Position numbers and translations under genes: made by a program. Below the pieces are notes generated by a model. That model was not told where the DNA came from. It worked only from the letters and a program-made list of their open reading frames with translations, and ran no database searches. A DNA stretch of 64,000 nt, taken from contig JAYKKR010000053.1 in assembly GCA_036971615.1 (NCBI GenBank), positions 62,001-126,000 on the forward strand, in the 5' to 3' direction. Within the stretch, counting starts at the first letter, position 1; each line of letters begins with the position of its first letter. Origin of the DNA: Amyloporia xantha. Its lineage: Eukaryota > Basidiomycota > Agaricomycetes > Polyporales > Adustoporiaceae. Of this stretch, positions 11,701 to 20,657 are shown piece after piece.

Positions 11701-11755
11701 GGCACGGGTAGTCTGCAACAGCTCCCTTCATTCCTCTCCTAGCTCTTCCCTCCAA

Positions 11756-12446
11756 ATGGCCAATCCACTGGCAATTCCTGACGACTTTGACCCCCTTCTT
11801 GGTCGCCGTGTTCGCCTCCCTCAGACCCCGTACGAGTTTCCTACAGTGGTCAGACGATCAAAAAGACCACCGCCAGTTGTAGACACCGTGTCCTTCAACC
11901 TCATCGATAAACACAACGTAGCCGGTGTTCCTCTACTTGATGTTGCCGGTTGGGCAGTGGGCGGGCAAGTCGACGAAGGCGTGACGGAGACCATGGTCGG
12001 CGGCAGTGACGAGATATTCGACGGGTCGAATCTCAAGCTCATCACACTAAATGTCCAAGTTCGTCTTTGTCACCGATATCACAGGAGTAAATTCTGATCT
12101 GCGATGCAGTGGCCCTCGTATGGATATAACCTCAACAAGGATCTCCCTGTATATCGCAAGGGAAAATACATCACTCGCGCGCATTTGGCGGCGGACATCT
12201 GCACCAATGTCCTTTTCCTAATGATGGTTGGTCGAGTGCTTTATCTTAGACGAACTTTATCCTTACATCACTGCCCCGCAGAACTTTCAGGACGTTTCTC
12301 GGGACGGCGAGAAGACCGAGTGGACAATTGACCGGGACAACATCCGTCCTGAGCATATGGTTTTGGTCTCTATAACTCCATTACATGGCAAAGTATTCCG
12401 CGTCGACTTGGACGTGAGCTTTCCCATTTCGGATTCCACTTCATGA
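11756..12446 (+). CDS. Small variable family member A1 (three exons, 194 aa)
   Basis: Function unknown. Exons 11756-12058, 12110-12226 and 12282-12446 encode 101, 39 and 54 residues; introns are 51 and 55 bases, both phase 0. Exon 1 contains VDTVSFNLIDKHNVAGV and ends LKLITLNVQ. Exon 2 starts WPSYGYNLNKDLPVYRKG and continues KYITRAHLAADI. Exon 3 contains TEWTIDRDNIRPEHMVLVSI then TPLHGKVFRVDLDV. These blocks match the genes at 7801, 14809 and 16892. The region is short of hydrophobic stretches, so a soluble protein is likely. The start is the first ATG after the TATA box that opens the conserved frame. Confidence 0.78.
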
Positions 12447-12947
12447 ATCATGTTCCACTTTTACATAATGAATCTCTTCGAAATAGACGTTCGAAAATAG
12501 CTAAGTAATGCAAAGCGAATACATGAAGTAGTACCGAAGGAGTAATCACGATTCAGGCAGGAAAGGGAAATTAGGGCGCACTTCGAAAAAGCATAGAAGA
12601 CAAAGTGAATAGGCAAACCACAACCGGAACAAGACGTGTACAATCGTGAAGTTGAGTGAAGTGTCGAGCAATCCGAAAAGGAAAATATCAAGAAAACCAG
12701 GATGACCACAAGGGACACTGCCTCCAAAGAAAGGCCTACTGGCATATATAGGTACATGCAACTACTCGATGTTCGGACACGGTAACCAACCAGCTAGGCG
12801 TCTTTGGGCCAAGATTTCACGAAAATCAGGGGAATAGCACGAGGTCTCGGAGAACCAGCGTCGTTATCTCCGCCGACAAGTAAAGAGTACTGACTGTCGT
12901 GGGTACCCGCAATGGGAGTCAGGCGATGGGAAGCGATATATAGGCCT
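12447..12947. other. Intergenic, with an eroded continuation of the HTH2 repeat
   Basis: Immediately beyond the HTH2 stop, minus-strand translation at about 12890-12947 resembles one more copy of its C-terminal repeat with the stop inside it. The rest shows no gene. Confidence 0.45.
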
Positions 12948-14326
12948 CTATGCATCAACGTCAATGATGGGAGGACCTTCGATACGTCTCGGCTCTCTAG
13001 TAGATGTGTCGGATGCAGGCGAGAGAGAATGATGCCTCGCCCAGTATGCCTCCACATCAATAACAGGAGGATTTTCGACGCTCATAGGCTCGTCAGTGGA
13101 CGTATCGGACTCTGGGGTTGGGGAGCGATACATTTCTCGGAGTGCGTCCAAGTCAGGGGGTAGGAGATCTTCTTGGCATAATGGCTCGTTAGCCTCCTCA
13201 GGTATGTCGATAATTCCATCCGCGTCCAGGTTCTCTGGCAATGCATTCAATACTCGGTCGTACGCATCCAGAGTGTGGACGGAGTCGCCGTGAACTTTGA
13301 AAGCCTCAACTCTCTCTGCACGCTCACCCATCACACAAAATGCTCCTCCATAAATCCCGTATCGCCTTTTGAAGTTGGTGCACCAAGTCGGACTAGCTTT
13401 GAAATCAGGTAATATACCAAGATCTTTCGCAACCTCCTTGGCTTTTGACCTAACCGTAGCGTCCGTAATGCGTCGTTTTGGGAAGGCGTCCTTCCGTAAT
13501 CGCTTGGCAAGTGTTTCCTCGACGGACCAATATCGACTATAACTAAAATACAGGTGAACGATGGCCTACATACTGAGCGGATATGTTCATACCTTCGCTT
13601 GCAATACTTCTCCGATACGATTTTTCTGGGATGGGTCCAGACCTCATATTCTTGCAAGATTTTGCACACAGTAGACCGACTGACACCAAAAACAGCAGCG
13701 ATCTGCTCCTGCGTCAGAGTAGGATGATCGTTTTTGTAGAGACATATATTCTGACGATCCAGGGTTGTCACGGTAGCCTTGTTATGAGCTGCTCGTTTGA
13801 TTCCTGAAGCGCCATCGAGGGAACTAACATATCGATTTCGGCGGCGCGGCTTCCTGGCTTTTGAGCGAGTCAAGGGTGGAGACGGGGCATGCAACACCAA
13901 CGACTGAGACGGTTCAGATACATTGTTTGTATCAAATTCATTAGATTGGTCTTCACTGGAGTCAGCCGTCTCCGAATCTTGTTGGACTGCTTTGTGAACG
14001 TGTAAATGAGAGGTCTCATGATTCTGGAAGGGTCACGGTGCGACGCATGGAGCTGCAATTAGTGTCTCCCTGACCACAACGTAGACGAAAATACACACTT
14101 CGACAGTTTCACTGGACGAAGATGTATCTAATGTGACTCGCTGGCGGTTCAAAGTCCTGGAATCAGTGCCAACTTGCAATCGCATCGAATCGATCATCCT
14201 CACTTCAAGGATGTCGCAATCAAGTCCTGATTCCCTCACAGGAAGAATAGATGGCAGATTATGGATGGAGAAATCCCGCTGAGTGTTCGGGATATCTGAG
14301 GAGGCGTCGCATACGTCTAAAGGCAT
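12948..14326 (-). CDS. HTH protein 2: CENP-B-type helix-turn-helix domains with C-terminal tandem repeats
   Basis: A likely DNA-binding nuclear protein. Exons 14326-14099, 14023-13593 and 13536-12948 splice in frame to 415 residues (introns 75 and 56 bases). A basic segment (RSKARKPRRRNR) precedes the first HTH, with TLDRQNICLYKNDHPTLTQE and IAAVFGVSRSTVCKILQE. The second HTH has AKEVAKDLGILPDFKASPT and WCTNFKRRYGI. Then comes DAYDRVLNALPENLDADG, shared with HTH1. The C-terminus has repeats of the form PP(V/I)ID(V)(E/D)AY...H..SP.SDTST. No DDE catalytic domain follows. The size nearly equals that of HTH1, which suggests a duplicated domesticated family. The start at 14326 (MPLDVCDASS) is the best ATG in the frame; an earlier one is possible. 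Confidence 0.78.
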
Positions 14327-14808
14327 GCCCGAGTAGGTCGTATGCGATACTGATAAACAGATCAGATTTCCCTCCTGTGTTTGAGCCAAGCTGAAGGAAA
14401 TGAAACTGATCAGATGACTCTGTTCAACGAGAAATGCTAACATGCCTTTGATCAAATTTGCAACGCAAGCAGTGACAATTTAATTACACAGGATCTCGCT
14501 TCTAAGTTCAAAGTTCAAAGGCTGTCGATTGAGTGCCACTCGCAGACTCGTGTTAGTCACGTGGGTAACGCGATCACGTGAGGCACGTCGCTATCAAATC
14601 AAACCCGTAGTACAAGCCAAGTAGACATTCGTACCAAAGGCTATGTATATGGAACGAACAGTGACATAACATTTCATAGATATCAAGCGAGACAGGACGT
14701 CGGAGACATGATTCCTAGGGATACAGAATGTTTAACGATACAGAATGCCTAATGATACACGGAACACCGCCTATGCCACATAAGTTATGAGATCTCAGGA
14801 TCCAAATC
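14327..14808. other. Intergenic between HTH2 and A2
   Basis: Shared region with HTH2 reading away to the left and the end of A2 to the right. It contains direct short repeats (GATACAGAATG at about 14718 and 14738). No gene recognised. Confidence 0.4.
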
Positions 14809-15502
14809 TTATGGGCGTATGTATAATTTTGGCCGCCAGATGTCCTGACCGTAGTAATCAATCGCATAGAGATAGACATCTGCTATACTGGGGGGGTTCT
14901 CGGAAACCTGCACTCTTCAATGTTCAGAGACTTAGTTACTAGTGGACAAGGAGATGAACGAACCTCGATAGCATCCTGTATCGCCCGTGCCACATCCTTC
15001 GCCAGGGCCCCCTTAGAAATGTATTGTTCACCACTAAAAACGCGGATGTTCCTATTCACAGATGCACCCAACAGAGAGCCCGGCAACTATGGAGCAAAAT
15101 GATCTACAAGATGAGCGGAGCGCAAGGATGGGGGAGCACAATACAGACCTGAACCTGAACCTGAATGGTACAAGAGTTCCATTTGCGCTTGACAGGTTTG
15201 AAGCCGTCCTTGATGCGTTGCTCAGCCAAGGCCAACGGCCACGATGAAAGTTCATGCAAAGGTATCGCACTCGTCACAGAGCTTTCGGCGAGTTCAAAAA
15301 ACACTCCATTGATGCGTTGAGGTGTCAATCCAGATTTCGCCTTTGAGTCCGCCTGCAGAAATGTGGGTTCCAGGGACTGCTCTTTTATAGAGCGGGCCAC
15401 CAGGCCAGGGTCCGCCTTCAAGTCCGTTTCCAGAGGTGCTTGTTCCAGGGGCTTCTGAACGCATTTAGGAGTAGAGGAGGCTTTGAGACCAGTATTCGAC
15501 AT
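14809..15502 (-). CDS. Small variable family member A2 (three exons, 191 aa)
   Basis: Function unknown. Exons 15502-15149, 15086-14964 and 14907-14809 encode 118, 41 and 32 residues with phase-0 introns of 62 and 56 bases. Exon 1 ends TIQVQVQ, where hexamers repeat just before the donor. Exon 2 reads LPGSLLGASVNRNIRVFSGE then QYISKGALAKDVARAIQDAI. Exon 3 contains SIADVYLYAIDYYGQDIW and ends KLYIRP. Exon 2 aligns with those of A1, A3 and A4, and the exon 3 motif is shorter than in the others. A TATAAAT box lies 87-93 bases upstream. Confidence 0.75.
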
Positions 15503-15588
15503 AAGCAGCAATTATGTGTGAGGAAACGAGTGTTGAAACAGGAGAAGTTCGACGAGATGAGTTGTTCTGTGTGGTTCATAGCTGCGCG

Positions 15589-15595
15589 ATTTATA
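15589..15595 (-). promoter_or_regulatory. TATA box of family member A2
   Basis: TATAAAT on the minus strand, 87-93 bases before the ATG at 15502. Confidence 0.5.
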
Positions 15596-15993
15596 CCCCT
15601 GTAAGTAGCGGTAGTGTGGCCGTATTCAAGCAAGACAAAGCTGAAGCCTTGCGGAGACGCGTTCCGAACGGTCATAGCCCAGTGAGCGAAGCTAAAGCAG
15701 CCACTATCAGGGGCGGAGTGATCGTCAAAGCAAGTTGAATCTGTTCCCAAGCCCTCGGAAACGCGCTTTAATGGACGCGTTCCGTTCATCCAATCTTCCT
15801 GAAATCAACTTTCTGTCGCAGCACCAGCAAAAGTACACCATCCAATACGCGTCCCGAGCAAAATGACGCGTAAAAACACGCTCTTGAAGTATCTCAGAGT
15901 GCGAGAAAACATCCTCCACACGACCAAATCGAGCAACAGAAGGGCACAGATCTATAGAGCTGAATTCTGAAGGCCCATGGGTCTGATCCCCGG

Positions 15994-16560
15994 TTGGCGT
16001 TCTTCAAGGTTCTTTTCCATAAGCGCGTGGCCTGTGGTTATTGAGCGCCCAGAAAGGAAGATAGGGGTTTGTGTATAATACGCGGAGTTCGGCTGCCGAG
16101 ATGTGCCAGCCGTGGGCCACCTCAAAGCAATGGTAAGCGCGTATCTAGGGAACAAGTAGCATCCGCCATTGTGCTTCTCGCCGGGGGCCACCGGCGAGTT
16201 CTGGGCGTCCAGTTCTAGTCCAGTCGCAATTTCCAGCGTATAGGTAGCTTTCCATGAGTGAATGAGAGTATAGAGAGACTGAGAAACGCGTTCTTGCGAG
16301 AGCTGCAGCAGACGGACGGAAGGCTGAGGAGAGACGTCACGGGCGCTTACGGCCAGAAGTTAGCGATGGGACTGATCTCGATCGACGCTTGACTGGACGA
16401 CGGCGAAAACCGAAAGGCCACGGTCTCCTTTTGGTCATTCTTGTACTTTAACCTTCAAGATCTACATCGCTCAAAGTAGTCTGGCAACATGGCACCGCGT
16501 CTAGCCACGACTTCTTGAGACTGGAAGTTCCAGGTCGCAGATTTATTCTGTTTGTTTTTT
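15994..16560 (+). repeat. Diverged direct repeat, left copy, ending in a decayed tRNA
   Basis: The order of blocks (AAGCGCGTGGC, GTGGGCCAC, CATTGTGCTT, GGGGCCACCGG, GAGTTCTGGGCGTC, GAGACTGAGAAACGCGTTC, GAGCTGCAGC) is repeated in the right copy at 18120-18665. The match extends through the tRNA-like sequence at the end. Confidence 0.75.
16481..16545 (+). pseudogene. Decayed tRNA-Arg copy
   Basis: It occupies the same place in the left repeat as the intact tRNA-Arg in the right repeat. It keeps ATGGCACCGCGTCT of the D arm region and CCAGGTCGCAG near the T arm, but the acceptor and T stems no longer pair. Confidence 0.55.
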
Positions 16561-16820
16561 TCAACGCCACACCACACTGACGTTCAATCTACCAGACGAG
16601 TTCGGTCTTACAACAGTAACAAATTATACACCAACATACAAAGGGGAGCGTGGTGGAGTAGGCACTGTTGAATGATCACGCTCATGAAGCTCACAACGCA
16701 TAACCCCTATATTCTCAATCTCGATAGAATGTGCCTAGGGCTGCGCATAACCGCTTGCCTCAAGAAATGCTTTGATTTACGATCAACTGGCCACGTCCGT
16801 CGTGTGGCCATGCCCAACAG

Positions 16821-16827
16821 TATAAAG
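16821..16827 (+). promoter_or_regulatory. TATA box of family member A3
   Basis: TATAAAGG, 65-71 bases before the ATG at 16892. Confidence 0.55.
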
Positions 16828-16891
16828 GGACACCATGATAATGGCACTCATCCTCCACTACTCTTCCTGGTCAACATCTTGATTCTGCTCA

Positions 16892-17658
16892 ATGTCTTCT
16901 GTCAACTCCCCGCCTGTCGCAGACTCTCCCAGGATGGCACGTGCTGCTGCGATGAGACGTTCGCGCCTCGCGGCCGCCGCCAGTCGGGCGACAAATCCTC
17001 CGCCGCGATGTCCAACACCACCTCCCACCCGCCACACGCCAAGATACCTGATGGACGCGAGCGCCAAACGCGTCCCAATCCCACAAACGCGCCTCATCCA
17101 CCCGCTCAACCTTGGCCGGACCGCGATTCGCGCACAGTTTGCCTACGCCGCGAAGCCTGACGAGATTGGAGTGAATTTGCACGATCTGTTCAGGGATGTA
17201 CCGTCCGTCACTCGTACAGTCCTCCACGGCGATCTCACCGTCGACGAAATCGGCCTGGGTGAGTTCAGGGCCATCATCGTCAATGTGCAAGTCAGTCCGC
17301 TTCTCTGATACGTCGATGGAAGCGTACTGATATCGCTCCGCAGTGGCCCACATATACTGAGGTCCTTAACGAGGAGATTGTCGTGAAACGCCTAGGCAAG
17401 TTCATCACGGTGGGGCGCTTCGTGTATGATCTCGTTTACAAGCTCTTCCTACATGTTGAGGTCGGTGCATTGGACCCTTCTTCGCTGTGTCTTGCTTATT
17501 CTTACGGTTTGCAGCATCTGGGGTACACAGCAAACTCGCCCATGACGAACGAGTGGGCCGTGAGCGTTGAGAGGATACAGGCCCCAGATATCGCGCTCGT
17601 GGGCATAACACAGCTCCATGGGAGGGTGTTCCGAGTCGGGTTGGATGTATGGCAATAG
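16892..17658 (+). CDS. Small variable family member A3 (three exons, 219 aa)
   Basis: Function unknown. Exons 16892-17290, 17344-17460 and 17515-17658 encode 133, 39 and 47 residues with phase-0 introns of 53 and 54 bases. Exon 1 has a proline- and arginine-rich start and ends FRAIIVNVQ. Exon 2 is WPTYTEVLNEEIVVKRLGKF followed by ITVGRFVYDLVYKL. Exon 3 contains NEWAVSVERIQAPDIALVGI then TQLHGRVFRVGLDVWQ. Exon 2 has exactly the codon count of A1. The gene lies between the two direct repeat copies. Confidence 0.78.
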
Positions 17659-18119
17659 TGGAAAGCGTGATGCACGATACCCATCGTCGTTTCGCTTATC
17701 CCTCTTGTCGTCGTGCCGGTTTTATGATTCTTCTTGCCCTCCATGTTATGTCAATATCAATCTTGTGTATTCGGTGGCCGGATTCACCAAACGGTGGCCC
17801 CATGAGAGGAAGGCATCCTGTCAGCACCATATCAATGTTTACATTGATCTTGTCACGTAGGCTTCTAGCATCTCACAGAATCAACCGAACCGATGGCACT
17901 TCTGAGGATGCAGAAACTGAACACGCACTGCTCCTCCATTAAAGCATTCGCCGTTGCAGCGTGCGCTTCTCTCGCGCTACCAGTGAGTTCTAGGCACCCA
18001 GGGGCCAGTTCTAGTCCAACGGCGCGTTCCGTCGCGTAAACAGCTTTCCATGAATGAATACAAGCACAAAGAGGCCCAGTAACGCGTCAGTGCGACAGCG
18101 GCCCAAAAGATTGATCGCT
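17659..18119. other. Intergenic with a partial third copy of the direct repeat
   Basis: At about 17985-18060 the block GAGTTCTAGGCACCCAGG through AGCTTTCCATGAATGAAT repeats the central part of both direct repeats. No gene seen. Confidence 0.5.
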
Positions 18120-18665
18120 GGTGGGCGTTCTCTTCCAGAAGCGCGTGGCTGTGCCTAAAGAGTGTCATCGAGCCCTGAAACAAAGAGTAGAGGTTTGGGT
18201 AAAATACTGCGGAGTGCGGAAGCCGGAAAACGACAGCAGTGGGCCACAGAGCAATGGCAAAGTCGTATCCAGGGGACAGGTGAGAGCCGTCCATTGTGCT
18301 TGCGGCCAGGGGCCACCGGGGAGTTCTGGGCGTCTGGTTCTAGCCCAATCGCGCGTTATATCGCGTAAACAGATTTATAAGAGTGAATGAGAATATGAAG
18401 AGACTGAGAAACGCGTTCGTGCAAGAGCTGCAGCGGGCGAAGGGAAGGATGAAGAGACACGACATGGGCGCTTACATTTGGACGTAGCGTTGAAAGCCAA
18501 TCTCGATCGCTCAGCGCTGCAGGTTCTGAGTGGTATCTCACTTTGGTGGCAGCTATATATGACAGAATTCATGGAAGTGCGAGGCCGACTGGCGAAATGG
18601 CATCGCGTCTGACTACGATTTCGTCAATCAGGAGATTGCAGGTTCGACCCCTGCGTCGGTCATAC
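18120..18665 (+). repeat. Diverged direct repeat, right copy, ending in an intact tRNA-Arg
   Basis: Collinear with 15994-16560 over about 550 bases with many substitutions and small indels. The 3' end carries the tRNA gene. Confidence 0.75.
18583..18662 (+). tRNA. tRNA-Arg (anticodon ACG) with an 8-base intron
   Basis: Acceptor stem GGCCGAC (18583-18589) pairs with GTCGGTC (18655-18661) with one G-U. The D stem is GCGA/TCGC, the anticodon stem TCTGA/TCAGG, and the T stem GCAGG/CCTGC with loop TTCGACC; A18662 is the discriminator. The anticodon loop CTACGA is followed by an 8-base insert (TTTCGTCA) before the last loop base, the normal position for tRNA introns after base 37. The TTTT at 18685 could end Pol III transcription. 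Confidence 0.85.
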
Positions 18666-19191
18666 TACCGAAGTACCATAACACTTTTATCATTTTGAAT
18701 TTGATTTTTCTACCCACGGCACTGACTCATGTAAATGTTCAATCTGCCCGATGATTTTGGTACTTAGCCTTGTAAGAGGAACAGATTGGATGCCGATGTC
18801 TACAACGAGGGCCGGGTGGCATACACTTGATGCATTGGGTATTAACGTTCATGAACCGAACAAAGACATGCTACTTAGTGCCTGATCTCTGCGTAGAATT
18901 TGATATCTGAAGCCTCGGAGCCGCAATACACGATGACATACGGAGAAGTTGGCAGATAGACTACATTAATGCGGGATGGATTGGTTTATTCATGAAGTCG
19001 TCACGTCACTGCGGGGATGGATGGATGGGTGGATAGAAGGAAAACGTAAAGGGAACACAGCTTCGCTACATTACAACATCGAGTCCTCTCTCCCGACCTG
19101 CTTGCCCAGACGGCCGCACCCCTCCTGCCGAGTGGTGCTCCGCCACACACGAACGCAAAGACCGACCGATGGCTCGGGCTCGGGCTCGGGC
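18663..19191. other. Intergenic; boundary of the conserved block
   Basis: Nothing coding recognised. It separates the variable left zone from the conserved gene block. A GGGCTC tandem repeat lies at about 19172-19192, next to the stop of the following gene. Confidence 0.4.
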
Positions 19192-20272
19192 TCATCGCCG
19201 CGCGACACGCTTGCGCTCCCGCCCGTTCTCCTCCTCGACGTCCATCGCATCCGCGCTGTGGTTCTGATCTTGTACCGCGCCAGACGCAGCTGCACCGCGC
19301 GCGCTGCGGGTTCTCCGCCGCGTTGCTGGGGTCGAGGGGCCACCGGTGCCCGTGGAGGCCACCTCCGCCGTCGCGGGCGGTGCGAACGAGTCGAGCATCA
19401 TCACATTGTGCCGGCGCTTTGAGCCCACTGCCGTCTCTACCGTGCTGGATGGCGGGTCGAGGTTGACGCTCGGGTGGGTGAGGATGGCAGTGCTGGGCGC
19501 ATCGAAGGTGAACGGGACGCTGGCGGCAGGGTCTTTGGCGGCGAGGAGGCGACTCTTCGATGTGCGTTGGAGGGGCAGGGGTAGGGAAGGGTGATGTGCG
19601 GCGGATCGGTGCAGCGTCGACGGGAGGGGCGAAGGCGAAGGCGAAGGCGGGGCGTTTGTCGAGATCGTGGGCTGGGTGGGCGCTAGCGAGGGCGGCGTGT
19701 ACGGCGTCGGGGGCGCTACTGCGTTCTGCTGGGACGGGTAAACACTGAAAGAAACAACCAAAAAAACGATGTTACGCACCTGTTCTTTATTCTTCGCGGG
19801 GACCGCGGGAGCCGGCGCAGGCCTAGTGGACGGGCCCGCAGCAGGGGCGGGCTTCCCGCGCTCCCGCTCCCTCTCCTTCTCCTCGTCCTCGTCTTCCTCC
19901 TCCTCCCGCGACTTGATCGCCTCGAGCCGGGCCTCGATGTAGTCCATGATGCGCCCGATGACCGCCATGCCCTGTCCGTCGGTATCGCTCGACTCGCCGG
20001 TGGAGACGCCCTGCTGGATCATGAGCAGCAGGTCCTGGCATGCCGCACCGTACCCCGCATTGTACGCCCGCTTGGATGTGCGGCGGGAGGAGCGGTAGAG
20101 CGTGGTGAGGCTCAGAGCGGCAGCTGGGGAGCAGAGTCAGATGTGGGCGGTGATCGGAGGGGCAGCGACGCAGCGACGCACCTTTAAAATTGTTGGTAAG
20201 CTCCTTCTCTGCGTTTGCGAGATTGGACGTCGGGAGAGAGCTTGCGAGGTTGTTGAGGTTGAGGGACTCCAT
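19192..20272 (-). CDS. Conserved fungal protein, possible HAPSTR1/DUF4588-like regulator
   Basis: Exons 20272-20182, 20123-19780 and 19728-19192 splice to 323 residues; introns are 58 and 51 bases. The N-terminus MESLNLNNLASSLPTSN is followed by a helix with LTTLYRSSRRTSKRAYNAGY and ACQDLLLMIQQ, then MAVIGRIMDYIEARLEAIKS, an acidic run, and a low-complexity Pro/Ala/Ser tail with KRRRHN-like basic patches. The arrangement of a TTLY..S...S..AY..GY..G.QD helix resembles animal HAPSTR1 (C16orf72), a small nuclear stress-response factor. That assignment is from memory of the family pattern and is tentative. It is divergently placed from the ABC transporter with a shared 385-base promoter region. 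Confidence 0.8.
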
Positions 20273-20657
20273 GGCTGCTATCCGTTCTAACGTTGTTGGG
20301 GAGGACAAGGAGAGCGGAATAGGTGGCGCCTGTTTAGGATAGGAGCGGCTTAGGTAAGCATTCGCCCGTCCGGACTCCGCTCGCTCAGCGACCGTGCACA
20401 CTTGAATTTCGTGAAGATTTCAGTCAGTTGCGAATGACGATATTTGTTTGCTGTCTGTGCGTGAGCTTTTGCGAAAGTTGAGAATTGTTGTCGAGGCCGT
20501 GGAGGGATTTGATAATAATCGACTCTAGTCTCTGTGCAATGGCGCGACGCGACGCGACTGGACGCGATTTTGATGGCCTGGCTCGGCGTCTCATCTGTTC
20601 CCGGGATACGGACTCTGTGCGTGCGCTGGCTCCCGCTCGTCTGACTCTGTACCACCC
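20273..20657. promoter_or_regulatory. Divergent intergenic promoter region
   Basis: The 385 bases between the starts of the HAPSTR1-like gene and the ABC transporter. GC-rich, with no TATA box near either start, unlike the small family genes. Confidence 0.4.

Noticed and set aside
16481..16545. A second functional tRNA-Arg gene
   Set aside because: The acceptor and T stems do not pair; only the position and a few blocks match the intact copy.
19745..19779. A 35-base intron in the HAPSTR1-like gene using the TTTCAG acceptor
   Set aside because: It would shift the clearly coding frame; the acceptor 16 bases on gives a 51-base in-frame intron.
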